Below, piece by piece: positions 17,455 to 25,253 of a DNA stretch of 64,000 bases (the first letter of the stretch is position 1; every line of letters starts with the position of its first letter). The position numbers were made by a program, and so were the translations under genes. The DNA is taken from assembly GCA_035308565.1 (NCBI GenBank), contig DATGGK010000182.1, forward strand, positions 7,371-71,370, given 5' to 3'. This DNA comes from JANXLS01 sp035308565 (GTDB lineage Bacteria; Planctomycetota; SZUA-567; H5-PLA8). A model generated the notes under the pieces. That model had not been told where the DNA came from. It saw only the letters and a list, made by a program, of their open reading frames with translations, and did no database searches.

Positions 17455-18147
17455 ATGAAAGCTTCCTCTCCCATCCTGAGCGTCGCCCTGGTCCTCGCAT
17501 CCCTCTCCGCCTCCGCCCTCGAACTCAACGGCCTCGAACTCGCCGCCACCGTCGGCACCCCCTCCGCGCCGCGCGCCGAACCCATTAAACAACCCGTCTT
17601 CCTCTTTTGCCCGCATCAGGAAGGCGCCGGCGCCTGGTCGCTCTATGTGCTCGCCGACAAAAACGATCCGTCCAAAATCCTCGCGCTGGGCCTCGAAGAA
17701 CTCGCCGGCAAAAACTCGAAGGAATTCACTTACAAAGGCGTGCTCAAAGCTCAGCAAGACCCCGCCACGCCGCGCCATCAATTGGCCCATCTCGACGCGC
17801 AGGATTTCGCCGCCGGCCGCCTCGCCGGAAAAGACCTGCTCTCGATCAAAGCCCAGCCCGCGCCCGACGGCCTCAAACTCACCATCGACGCCCGCGTCAG
17901 CAGCAGCGGCCACTTCATCGTCGGCGGCGCCGAGCAAAGCCACCGCGACGCCGTCCTCAAATACAGCAGCGTCTACAAATGCTGGCAAGTCAAAGCCCCC
18001 AAACTCGAAAACACCGTCGGCGAAAACGCCGCCGCCAAACACCCCCTGACCCTCACCGGCATCGTCTTCACCTACAGCACCCTGCTTGTCTCCCGCATCT
18101 GCGCCGTAGACGAATTCGGAACGGCAGTGCTGTTGATGGATAGGTAG
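17455..18147 (+). CDS. Exported protein of unknown function
   Basis: A 230-residue product with a clear signal peptide (residues 1-20, ending SASALE). The remainder is probably a beta-rich domain; the segments ELAATVGTPSAPRAEPIKQPVFLF and LKLTIDARVSSSGHFIVGG do not match a family I recognise. AAGGAG lies 5' of the ATG at about 17440-17445. A long open frame on the other strand (17194-18198) is compositional and lacks a sensible signal or family match. No operon partner is evident. Confidence 0.6.
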   Translation: MKASSPILSVALVLASLSASALELNGLELAATVGTPSAPRAEPIKQPVFLFCPHQEGAGAWSLYVLADKNDPSKILALGLEELAGKNSKEFTYKGVLKAQQDPATPRHQLAHLDAQDFAAGRLAGKDLLSIKAQPAPDGLKLTIDARVSSSGHFIVGGAEQSHRDAVLKYSSVYKCWQVKAPKLENTVGENAAAKHPLTLTGIVFTYSTLLVSRICAVDEFGTAVLLMDR

Positions 18148-18554
18148 GGACCGGCTCACCGCGCCGCCTTGTTGCAAAAGTTGCACTATGCGCATCAACG
18201 TCCCACCTTAACTTGGTTCAAGCTCCGTTCGTCGCCAAACTCTTTACAAAAGTTGCACATTATTCCTAACCGCTGACCCCCCTGACTCCTTGCCCCTGTT
18301 CCCGTTTCCAGTCTCCCCGATATATCACGCCTTTTGACGCATAATGTTCCACGTGTAACGTCCCGTAATATTAGGTATCGTTCAGCCTAGGTCAGGCGGC
18401 CGCGCACATCTGCACAAAAATTGTGCAAAGTTTTTCGAATTGTAAAATCTCAGTGAATATTCATCTGGACTATTGACACGCGCATAAAAATGTGGTTGAG
18501 TGACTATGCTAGCATCACTCATCAACGAATGAACCTTCCGAGAAGGAGGTCCGC
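18148..18554. promoter_or_regulatory. 407-base gap with repeated TGCAC elements upstream of the giant Ig-protein gene
   Basis: No gene is visible. Two exact 11-bp direct repeats, AAAAGTTGCAC, lie at 18176-18186 and 18248-18258, and an inverted repeat TGCACAA-AAA-TTGTGCA lies at 18411-18427, sharing the same core. TTGACA at 18474-18479 may be a -35 box, but I find no good -10 at normal spacing. A strong ribosome binding site, AAGGAGGT, is at 18543-18550. The stretch 18285-18320 is a worn C/T-rich run similar to the heptamer arrays. A regulator-binding role for the TGCAC elements is inference. Confidence 0.4.
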
Positions 18555-18570
18555 GTGTCCGCGTATTTTA

Positions 18571-18578
18571 CCCCCCCC
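18571..18578 (+). repeat. C8 homopolymer at the 5' end of the giant gene
   Basis: Eight consecutive C bases sit 16 bases after a GTG (18555) that has a strong ribosome binding site (AAGGAGGT, 18543-18550). As read, translation from this GTG stops at 18612. With nine C bases the frame runs into the downstream protein and gives a proper signal peptide with basic residues (FDFVRAAILMATFAAAIV). This is either a sequencing/assembly slip or a slippage switch. Confidence 0.75.
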
Positions 18579-18613
18579 GCAAATGTTTTGATTTCGTACG
18601 CGCCGCGATTTTG

Positions 18614-19531
18614 ATGGCGACATTTGCCGCTGCAATAGTTTCGGGCGCGGACGTTATCTCGCCAAGCAATCTGTTCACGATCGAGCAAATCGGCTTTTCG
18701 ATCCACTGCGACTATGGCGATATCGACACCGAATACATGTATTACGGTATCTACAATTCGGCCGGAACGTGCTTGTGGAGTTGTTGCACGAACGCAGATG
18801 CGCCGGGCACCATTGATGATACGCCATACCCCAACAACGCGGATGTTTTCCCGAGTGGCGTGTACCGGTTTACAGTCATGCCGTATCCTTGGAACAACGA
18901 CACTCAGCCGGCCGCGGATTTTCTTTTCACCGTGGTCGCCGCGCCGCCAACGCTGCAGTATGTGACGGCGACGGGTTCGTTCGTTCAAATAGGCGGCGCG
19001 GATTTGATTGGCGGTTCGAGCGTGACCATTTCCGGCGCGTTTTTGTCTGCGCTTGGAGTACTTGCCAACGGAAGTGGGTTCGATGACAGCAGCTTTCGTT
19101 ATTCCCTCGACGGCGGAGAATACGTGGCGCTGTCTGGGTCAAGCTATTTCGACTGGGGCCAATTTACTCTCGTACTGAATAACTTGACCGAGGGCAACCA
19201 CCACCTTGATTTTCATGTCGCCGACGTTCTCGGCAACGTGGGCACAGCCGGCTACGATTTCGTTTACGATGTGACGGCACCCACACTGTCGATGCCCAGT
19301 GGGACAATTACAGTTACGGATCCACTGGTGAACATCTTGGGTGAACATCTTGGTGGACATTTGGGATCTGAATGGGATCGATTGGACGCAGACCTCGGTA
19401 GGCGTGTCGTCGTACCCCGCGTTTGGCTATGCATGCCCCGACGATTCGAAGGCGCATATTTTCGCCAGCACGCCGCTGAATATGGGCGACCAGTTTTATT
19501 TCTGGATCAACGCGTTCGATCTCGCCGGTAA
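18614..19531 (+). CDS. Large Ig-repeat secreted protein, N-terminal fragment (frameshifted)
   Basis: First part of a very large exported protein whose frame is broken. As read, the first in-frame ATG is 18614, which leaves a hydrophobic but uncharged N-terminus (ATFAAAIVSGAD); the natural start is more likely GTG 18555 with a corrected C-tract. Ig-like modules begin at about residue 10 (SNLFTIEQIGFSIHCDYGD) and another runs through DLIGGSSVTISGAF up to YDVTAPTLSMP. The real reading frame ends at about 19340, where a 13-bp tandem duplication shifts it; the residues after that (EHLGGHLGSEWD onward) are out of frame. Removing one copy joins it smoothly to the next entry, giving about 1270 residues. 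Confidence 0.7.
   Translation: MATFAAAIVSGADVISPSNLFTIEQIGFSIHCDYGDIDTEYMYYGIYNSAGTCLWSCCTNADAPGTIDDTPYPNNADVFPSGVYRFTVMPYPWNNDTQPAADFLFTVVAAPPTLQYVTATGSFVQIGGADLIGGSSVTISGAFLSALGVLANGSGFDDSSFRYSLDGGEYVALSGSSYFDWGQFTLVLNNLTEGNHHLDFHVADVLGNVGTAGYDFVYDVTAPTLSMPSGTITVTDPLVNILGEHLGGHLGSEWDRLDADLGRRVVVPRVWLCMPRRFEGAYFRQHAAEYGRPVLFLDQRVRSRR
19328..19353 (+). repeat. 13-bp tandem duplication causing a frameshift
   Basis: GTGAACATCTTGG occurs at 19328-19340 and again at 19341-19353. Thirteen is not a multiple of three. Deleting either copy makes the codons read VNILVDIWDLNGIDW without a break, which matches the start of the downstream open frame exactly. Confidence 0.92.
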
Positions 19532-22433
19532 TTGCAGCAGCATCTCGGTCAACGTGATTTACGAGCCCCGGCCGAAATTGACCGCGGTCAATCCGCCGGA
19601 CAACTCCTGGGTGACGACTGCGACGCCAGACATACACGCGGATTACACCGTCGCGCTGGGCACGCTGACCGGCGGTTCGATCACGATCAATGGCGCCGCG
19701 GTGGACGTGGAGGTCGTCGGCTCGAGCCTGTACGCGCAGAACTTCAGTTTCGCCGCGGACGGGGATTACAACGTCGCGGTGTCGGGCACAAGCGACGCGG
19801 GCTACTCGTCGGATTCGTACTTTTGGACGGTGAAGTTTGACTGCACCGCGCCGTACGTTCTCCCGCATTCAACCACCACTCCCCACATCACCCCCTCCGA
19901 AGACGGCACCGTCCGCACCGCCGACGCGAGCTCCACCGTCGCGCTCGCCTTCAGCGACGATGCGGGGACCGGCTACCAAAGCGGCATCGACCCAACGACA
20001 ATCAGCGTCTGGATCGACGACTCGCAACTGACCTCCGACCAATTCAACGCCACCGGTTTTATTTTCACGCCGGATACGGATTGGACTTTCGGCTCGCACA
20101 CGGTATTTGTGGAGATGAGCGACGTGGCGGGGAACTGGTTCTTCGACGTGCTCTATTTCGGAGTCAGTTCCGGCGCGCCGCCGTATCTGGTGTTGAACGG
20201 GCCGAGCGACATGTCCATGGATTTGAACGGCACATTCATCGACCCGGGCGCGACGGCCTACGACGAATGCGACCTCGACATCAATTCGCGCATCGTCGTC
20301 ACCGGCGCGGTGGACCCCACAACATTGGGTGACTATACGCTCACTTACGATGTCACCAATTATTGGGGCGAGAGCGCGCCGTACTCCGTGAGCCGGGTCG
20401 TGCACGTCAAAGTGGACGGCACGCCGCCGGCGCTGACCATCATCGGCCCGCCGAACGGATTCTGGTCGAAGGACAACAATCCAGTGATTTCAGGGACGAT
20501 TGAGGACGATGGTTCGGGGATCGACTTCGTCGTTGTCTCCATCGACGGTTTCGAACTGCCATTCGAAGACGGCGACGGAATTGTGGTGGACGAATACAAC
20601 GCCGATAATTCCGTAAAAAAGCTGACCTTCCGCTGCTGGGTCGATCCAAACATTTGGCCGGACCACGCCGCATTGAGCGAAGGACCGCACACCATCACTG
20701 TTGTCGCGCTGGATAATGCGGGGAATCAGCTTTATTCCACGGATTGGAAGGTGAACGTGGATGTGACGGCGCCGGCGGTGACATGTTTGGATCCCGGGGC
20801 GGGTGGAACCGTTTATCAAGGTACTTTTCAGTTTATGTGCCAATTGTCTGACGACCTAAGTGGCATTTCGCGGCAGTCATTGAGCGTTAAGATTGACGGC
20901 TCAGACGTAAGCGCTGACGATATCACATTATTTGATTGGGGTGTTCTTCTCGTTCAAACGCATGAACTTTCGACAGGGGAACACTCAATTATTGTATCGC
21001 TAAACGACAGTGCAGGGGACTGGACCGACTCGAATATCGTTGGAAATAATTCGGCGAACACCTTTTTATTCAATGTGGATCGGACATTATTTTGCTATGT
21101 GGTTCCCGCCTATGGCACTCTTCCCCTGACGTGGAGTGCAATTGCAATCCGTGACAGCGAAGACGTTACAGCACAATGCACATTTAATTGGTCAAGTATT
21201 TTGGCACAAATTGAGCCCAACGGCGAAGCCTGTGTGATACCCTCACCGAGCAGCGCCGGGTACTGGCAGATCAACGTGAGCGCATCAATGGGAATTGGAG
21301 GTGAACCAACAATAAACTCTGCAGTAGTTTCAGCCGATCTCCAAATTCCGGACGATGGAGGCGGGAATGGAACGGAGGGCGACGATGGTGGTGGTGGCGG
21401 AGGCGGATGGCCGAACGATTCGACTATGGAGGTTAAAAGTGTCGAATTCATCGGAATTCAAAATGTAAAAGTGTTTAACTATACGACAAAATGCGATGGT
21501 GGCGACGGTTCTAAACCTTACGATACTCCAGAATGGACAAAGGATCGGAGCAATCCTATTTGTTATTCCGTTAACGCGCCGTTAAAGTTAAATGTAACAA
21601 TTACTGTAACGCCGAACTCGACCCCGGCGAGGTTTGCGCATTTGAAAGTCAAACGAGGAACGGATAGTGATGAATGTACCATCCTGTTGAAGGGCGGCGA
21701 CAACAAGATCAGTGATGTCGATTGCGCGAATATCAAAGTCAACGAAGCGATAACAAAGAAGACCCCTCTCAACCTCGAATACCAAGTCGCTTTTAATAAT
21801 CGAGACAAGCCGCTCGAATGGCAGACGGTCGGCAATTCGACAAATGACCTATTCGTTGTTCTTGATAGACCCAAAGACTCAACTCAGAAACCGACTTACG
21901 CACGACTCAAATGGTGTACCGATCACGGAGATGGCAAATCGAACGCAAGTGATTACGCAGCAAAGATACATTCGGATTTATGTCTATTATTCAACCTTGA
22001 TCATTACAAGGAGGGTCATTCTTGGGAGGTTTGTGACGGAACGAAAGCGGACTGTGGGGAATTGAGCCTTTGCATGCTGAACTGCTGCAACATGATCGGC
22101 ATCACGGGAGCGACCACTAAATACGCCAATTGTAGTTCCGATAAAAACGTCGATGACGTAGAAACCAGTCAAAAGCCCAACGGTACTCAGACGTTTCTTC
22201 GCGCATTCTCGGCCGGCTCGTCGACACCGGGAGAATGGTCGTGCGTGCTTAATGGAACTTTCTATCCGGGAGGCGTACCCGGTGAGTATGACAGCGGTTT
22301 GGCGGTGCTTCGCGCCTGGTTAACTGGCAGCTCTTGGGTTCAATATTTCGCATGGTTGCGCGACGGAACCGGTGGAACGGGCGAGCCACCAGCCGAATGG
22401 GTTAAATACGGCAATCCGGTTCCGGTGCCTTGA
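19341..22433 (+). CDS. Large Ig-repeat secreted protein, C-terminal part with transglutaminase-like domain
   Basis: Continuation of the frameshifted gene (1030 residues from GTG 19341). Repeated beta-sandwich Ig-like modules are separated by the boundary motif VTAP/GTPP (DCTAPYVLP, VDGTPPALTI, VDVTAPAVTC). One module (about 20180-20400, IDPGATAYDECD...TLGDYTLTYDV) is a DUF5011-type domain. A Gly/Asp-rich hinge at about 21351-21410 (DDGGGNGTEGDDGGGG) separates these from a Cys-rich C-terminal region of about 335 residues. That region contains GTKADCGELSLCMLN followed by IGITG, the pattern of a transglutaminase-like core (catalytic-type Cys before a helix); the expected later His is not clear. 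Base composition becomes more AT-rich from about 20830. No sorting signal is seen at the C-terminus. Confidence 0.72.
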   Translation: MNILVDIWDLNGIDWTQTSVGVSSYPAFGYACPDDSKAHIFASTPLNMGDQFYFWINAFDLAGNCSSISVNVIYEPRPKLTAVNPPDNSWVTTATPDIHADYTVALGTLTGGSITINGAAVDVEVVGSSLYAQNFSFAADGDYNVAVSGTSDAGYSSDSYFWTVKFDCTAPYVLPHSTTTPHITPSEDGTVRTADASSTVALAFSDDAGTGYQSGIDPTTISVWIDDSQLTSDQFNATGFIFTPDTDWTFGSHTVFVEMSDVAGNWFFDVLYFGVSSGAPPYLVLNGPSDMSMDLNGTFIDPGATAYDECDLDINSRIVVTGAVDPTTLGDYTLTYDVTNYWGESAPYSVSRVVHVKVDGTPPALTIIGPPNGFWSKDNNPVISGTIEDDGSGIDFVVVSIDGFELPFEDGDGIVVDEYNADNSVKKLTFRCWVDPNIWPDHAALSEGPHTITVVALDNAGNQLYSTDWKVNVDVTAPAVTCLDPGAGGTVYQGTFQFMCQLSDDLSGISRQSLSVKIDGSDVSADDITLFDWGVLLVQTHELSTGEHSIIVSLNDSAGDWTDSNIVGNNSANTFLFNVDRTLFCYVVPAYGTLPLTWSAIAIRDSEDVTAQCTFNWSSILAQIEPNGEACVIPSPSSAGYWQINVSASMGIGGEPTINSAVVSADLQIPDDGGGNGTEGDDGGGGGGGWPNDSTMEVKSVEFIGIQNVKVFNYTTKCDGGDGSKPYDTPEWTKDRSNPICYSVNAPLKLNVTITVTPNSTPARFAHLKVKRGTDSDECTILLKGGDNKISDVDCANIKVNEAITKKTPLNLEYQVAFNNRDKPLEWQTVGNSTNDLFVVLDRPKDSTQKPTYARLKWCTDHGDGKSNASDYAAKIHSDLCLLFNLDHYKEGHSWEVCDGTKADCGELSLCMLNCCNMIGITGATTKYANCSSDKNVDDVETSQKPNGTQTFLRAFSAGSSTPGEWSCVLNGTFYPGGVPGEYDSGLAVLRAWLTGSSWVQYFAWLRDGTGGTGEPPAEWVKYGNPVPVP

Positions 22434-22468
22434 AAGCGCGGATAACTACTTGCATACGAGAGATTCCA

Positions 22469-23014
22469 ATGAAATGTACAAAGTTTCTATTTTGCTGTTT
22501 GTTCGCGGTGGCATTCATGCGCTGCGCCAAATCCGAAACGCAAATTGAGCAATTCGGCAAGCAGCTTCAGGTGCTCATGCAGAAATTAGACAAAGATGCA
22601 GCGCTTAATATTGACGAAAAGGAACTTGTGATCTCACAAAAGGTGATGGACTTTCAAGTGCATAATCTAACAATAAAAGGAAGGTGGTCAAAAGACACCG
22701 GCAAGGAAACCGGACCTGACGTTGACGGATATATGTTCGAAGTTCAAATTAGCACAGATTATGACCCCAAATACGAGATGACCGAGCGCCATAAAGTCGA
22801 GAATTTCAAGCCGGATTTTCTTAAGAGCGCGTATAAAAAGCCTTACTTTAACCTTTACAAGTTCCGTTTCAATAACGATGGTTCTAATGTCCATTTTCTT
22901 TTCGACATAAAAATTGGTTTGAATGATGGCGACGGAAAAGAGGGTTCGGTCGGCACAAAAGCGTGCACAATTTATAATGCTATGATAAAGCTCATCAAAG
23001 AAAATAAATACTGA
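22469..23014 (+). CDS. Small exported protein, first of the cassette series
   Basis: A 181-residue protein with an N-terminal export signal (KFLFCCLFAVAF) that ends near a Cys (MRCAKSE), so either a signal peptide or a lipoprotein-like signal. The mature part is polar and Lys-rich with predicted beta strands (VMDFQVHNLTIKGRW, VDGYMFEVQIST, GSNVHFLFDIKIGL). I recognise no family. It starts 35 bases after the giant gene's stop and is followed by a REP hairpin. Position directly after a large toxin-like gene makes an immunity or partner role possible; that is inference. AT-rich codons differ from the genome's main style. Confidence 0.6.
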   Translation: MKCTKFLFCCLFAVAFMRCAKSETQIEQFGKQLQVLMQKLDKDAALNIDEKELVISQKVMDFQVHNLTIKGRWSKDTGKETGPDVDGYMFEVQISTDYDPKYEMTERHKVENFKPDFLKSAYKKPYFNLYKFRFNNDGSNVHFLFDIKIGLNDGDGKEGSVGTKACTIYNAMIKLIKENKY

Positions 23015-23041
23015 TGGGAAAATAGGAAAATAGGGACAGTC

Positions 23042-23087
23042 ATAAATAGGGACAGCGCCTATTTGGTAATTAGGCGCTGTCCCTATT
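23042..23087. repeat. REP hairpin, copy 1
   Basis: AATAGGGACAGCGCCTA (23045-23061), loop TTTGGTAAT and the exact reverse complement (23071-23087) give a 17-bp perfect stem. A lone left half (AAATAGGGACAG) precedes it at 23028-23039. GGGACAG/CTGTCCC palindromes of this kind are typical of REP elements mobilised by REP-associated tyrosine transposases; no such gene lies in the window. Confidence 0.9.
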
Positions 23088-23119
23088 AATCTAGAAAAGT
23101 TAAGAGGATGGGAACATCA

Positions 23120-24154
23120 ATGTTGAAGCACCCGATTATACTGGCTCTCACATGCGTTGGCGGCTTCGCGAGCGACGTGGACTTTTCCAAAGTCGGTGCC
23201 GCTATTAAGTCTCTCAATGGAACAATTTCATCCACGGAACGCATTGAGCTTTGGCAAAAGATTGAGAGGATCGGAATACATGATGTCTCTGATTTTTTTC
23301 CCGGTTTGGATAGGAAAGAAACTGTCGAGACCGCGCTTCATGCGATTTGGTCGTCTGGCAGCCATCTTGACGATGCGAGATTGGAAAAGATTAGGAAAAT
23401 CGCGAAAAATGAAAAAGGCGGGAACAACTGGGTCGCAATGGCTTGGGCGATTTCAATTATCTTGGATAATGAAAACGGGTTTTGCGAGGCGAGGACGTTA
23501 CTCGCTGACAAAGGACAAAACCCCTGCGGAAATCTACTGAACTGGATAGTGGTTTGGTGTGAGGATGTGGATAATCAACAATCAATTCTAAATCATACCG
23601 CCGCAGATGCCTTTTTAAGCACGTTATTCGAACGGATTATCGATCATCTAAAAGCCGATCCATACGACGACACAAACAGAAATCTTGTCGTGAGCTTGGG
23701 GAAATGGCCAGATTCTTTAAGGAGATTTGACCAAAATCGTGGCCTCGCTATGTTGGGCGCGTTTGAGAATTTCGACTTTTATATGCCAGCAACTTGGGAA
23801 TCGAAATGGCACTTGCCAATATTCGCCAGTGTAAAAGAGATAACTCAGAGTAATTCGGACTCTTTGAAAAGAAAGTTAGACGACCTTTGGAAACACGGGG
23901 ATTCAGTTGACAAACAAATTTATCTGTACGCATTTTGGGCGAGTGACGCGGGGAAATCCGAATTCGTACGCAGGCTAGTCGCAGGCGAAAAGGATGACAA
24001 GAAACTCGCAGAGCTCGACGCAAAATTAGCGAAGATAGCGAACTTTGAGACCAAAGTCACGTACATGGAAATCTCAGACTTGGCTTTTCACCGCAAGACT
24101 TTTTCCGACCGCCTTGCCCCGCCCAAAAGGGCCGGATGCGAAAATAATAAATAG
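23120..24154 (+). CDS. Exported helical protein, cassette 2 (paralogue of the gene at 26279)
   Basis: A 344-residue protein with a signal peptide (LKHPIILALTCVGGFAS). The rest is strongly alpha-helical and may be HEAT-like. It is a clear paralogue of the gene at 26279-27316: shared blocks include HAIW with SHLDD, DNENGF, WCEDVDNQ versus WCEDRDNQ, FDFYMPATWESKWHLP versus FDFYIPENWPSTWHLP, HGDS followed by YLYAFWAS, and KIAKFETK-type ends. No known function. ATG 23120 is preferred over 23108 because AGAGG at 23103-23107 is too close to the latter. The TAG stop at 24152-24154 lies inside the following REP hairpin. Confidence 0.65.
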   Translation: MLKHPIILALTCVGGFASDVDFSKVGAAIKSLNGTISSTERIELWQKIERIGIHDVSDFFPGLDRKETVETALHAIWSSGSHLDDARLEKIRKIAKNEKGGNNWVAMAWAISIILDNENGFCEARTLLADKGQNPCGNLLNWIVVWCEDVDNQQSILNHTAADAFLSTLFERIIDHLKADPYDDTNRNLVVSLGKWPDSLRRFDQNRGLAMLGAFENFDFYMPATWESKWHLPIFASVKEITQSNSDSLKRKLDDLWKHGDSVDKQIYLYAFWASDAGKSEFVRRLVAGEKDDKKLAELDAKLAKIANFETKVTYMEISDLAFHRKTFSDRLAPPKRAGCENNK

Positions 24155-24195
24155 GGACAGCGCCTATTTGGTAATTAGGCGCTGTCCCTATTTAT
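24147..24195. repeat. REP hairpin, copy 2
   Basis: A 20-bp perfect stem (24147-24166 with 24176-24195) and a 9-base loop TTTGGTAAT. The left arm supplies the stop codon (TAG in AATAGGG) of the upstream gene. Core and loop are identical to copies 1, 3 and 4. Confidence 0.93.
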
Positions 24196-24528
24196 CAGTG
24201 GGCTCAAGGTGGCCTTCTTGGTGGTTGGTATACAGGCGATAGATGCGCGGCATACGTCAAGAAAAACCTACAGGGTAAGACATACGCGGGACCATTGGCC
24301 CAAGCGAACGCCGAAGCGATTAGTGATATAAATGTACAATCGGTGGCCTACGTTAATGCCGAAAAGAACGACTGGGTAGCGAGATACAAAGCCAACCCGG
24401 GGAAAGTCGAGGCTCCTGCGTACTCAGTTTCCGATAATATTGATCCAAAGTACATAATGCAGGTCCAATGCGGGAATTTTCCGTCAGGAGATAATTTTGT
24501 TCCAAAACCGGTCAACCAACTACCGTAG
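24175..24528 (+). pseudogene. Orphan 3' tail of a truncated gene, cassette 3
   Basis: An open frame runs out of the right arm of the REP hairpin with no start codon of its own (the only candidate is a TTG at 24295 without a ribosome binding site) and ends with TAG at 24526-24528. It codes about 110 residues after the repeat: WAQGGLLGGWYTGDRCAAYV and later QVQCGNFPSGDNF. It looks like the C-terminal end of a larger, Cys-containing exported protein whose front is lost at the repeat. It ends 31 bases before the next cassette gene, the same arrangement as the giant gene and its neighbour. Confidence 0.55.
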
Positions 24529-24559
24529 TAAGCGAGGACAATCACTTGTGTCATTCATA

Positions 24560-25120
24560 ATGAAAGCCTTCGTATTTCTTGTGTTGACGCGCATAATTTG
24601 CGTTGTGCCGCCGTGCCTTTGCGCTGAGGAAAACCCTGCAAAACAGAAGGCACTAAAGTGGAGCGAACTAATCTCGCGATTTGGTCCTAATCGAGCCAGC
24701 GCCAGACCCGGTTCTCTCGCGGTCATTCGCTGTAATCTCAGGCGATTGGTGCCACATATAAATGCGGCATCGGTTGTTTCGTGGTACGCAATAGTTGAAA
24801 CCGAGCAAGTCCTGATCGATTACGACTGGAAGCACCCGGATCGGCTTAAGGCTTATTATGATCTTATTGGTAAAAAAATTGATTACGAGCGGATTAAACC
24901 AAAGGATGTTTTGGCCGTAAAGATGCCGATAGAATTTAGGCCTGAGATGATCGATCAGACGCTACCGAAAACCTTGATTATGCCGGTGCATCCGACGGTC
25001 AAGTTTGCCTCATTTCTTGAATTGGGACTTGAACCGGGAGGCAAGAGTGATGAAGCCCGGTCGAGGAGGCTGCTTGAAAGTTGTTTGATTTCGATTCCAA
25101 AGGGTTCGAAGGAACAATAG
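24560..25120 (+). CDS. Small exported protein, cassette 3
   Basis: A 186-residue protein with a signal peptide (KAFVFLVLTRIICVVPPCLCAEE). The mature part includes LKWSELISRFGPNRASARPGS, DYDWKHPDRLKAYYDLIGKKIDYERIKPKDVL and a proline-rich strand region (MPVHPTVKF). No family recognised. The TAG stop at 25118-25120 is supplied by the left arm of REP copy 3, so the original C-terminus may have been lost. Unrelated in sequence to the cassette 2 and 5 proteins as far as can be seen. Confidence 0.58.
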   Translation: MKAFVFLVLTRIICVVPPCLCAEENPAKQKALKWSELISRFGPNRASARPGSLAVIRCNLRRLVPHINAASVVSWYAIVETEQVLIDYDWKHPDRLKAYYDLIGKKIDYERIKPKDVLAVKMPIEFRPEMIDQTLPKTLIMPVHPTVKFASFLELGLEPGGKSDEARSRRLLESCLISIPKGSKEQ

Positions 25121-25158
25121 GGACAGCGCCTATTTGGTAATTAGGCGCTGTCCCTATT
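25116..25158. repeat. REP hairpin, copy 3
   Basis: AATAGGGACAGCGCCTA at 25116-25132, loop TTTGGTAAT, and the exact reverse complement at 25142-25158. The TAG in the left arm is the stop codon of the gene ending at 25120. Confidence 0.93.
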
Positions 25159-25242
25159 TATCCAATCGCGATTACATGGACGAGGGATCAAATCGACGGC
25201 GGGAAAGATCCGACGATAAAGGGAAAGAAAATTGACAAGTAA
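25141..25242 (+). pseudogene. Short orphan 3' tail after REP copy 3, cassette 4
   Basis: An open frame leaves the REP right arm in the same phase as the tail after copy 2 and ends with TAA at 25240-25242. After the repeat it reads about 26 residues, ITWTRDQIDGGKDPTIKG then KKIDK. No start codon is present. It ends 11 bases before the next gene. It may be the remnant of a protein C-terminus, but it is short enough that chance cannot be excluded. Confidence 0.35.
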
Positions 25243-25253
25243 CTGGGACTACA

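Noticed and set aside
17194..18198. 334-codon minus-strand open frame
   Set aside because: Runs past both ends of the exported protein gene at 17455 but has no ribosome binding site or domain; the plus-strand frame has a signal peptide and ribosome binding site.
18474..18510. TTGACA box as a promoter for the giant gene
   Set aside because: No -10 hexamer at 16-18 bases; the nearest (TATGCT) is 26 bases away. Kept only as a weak remark.
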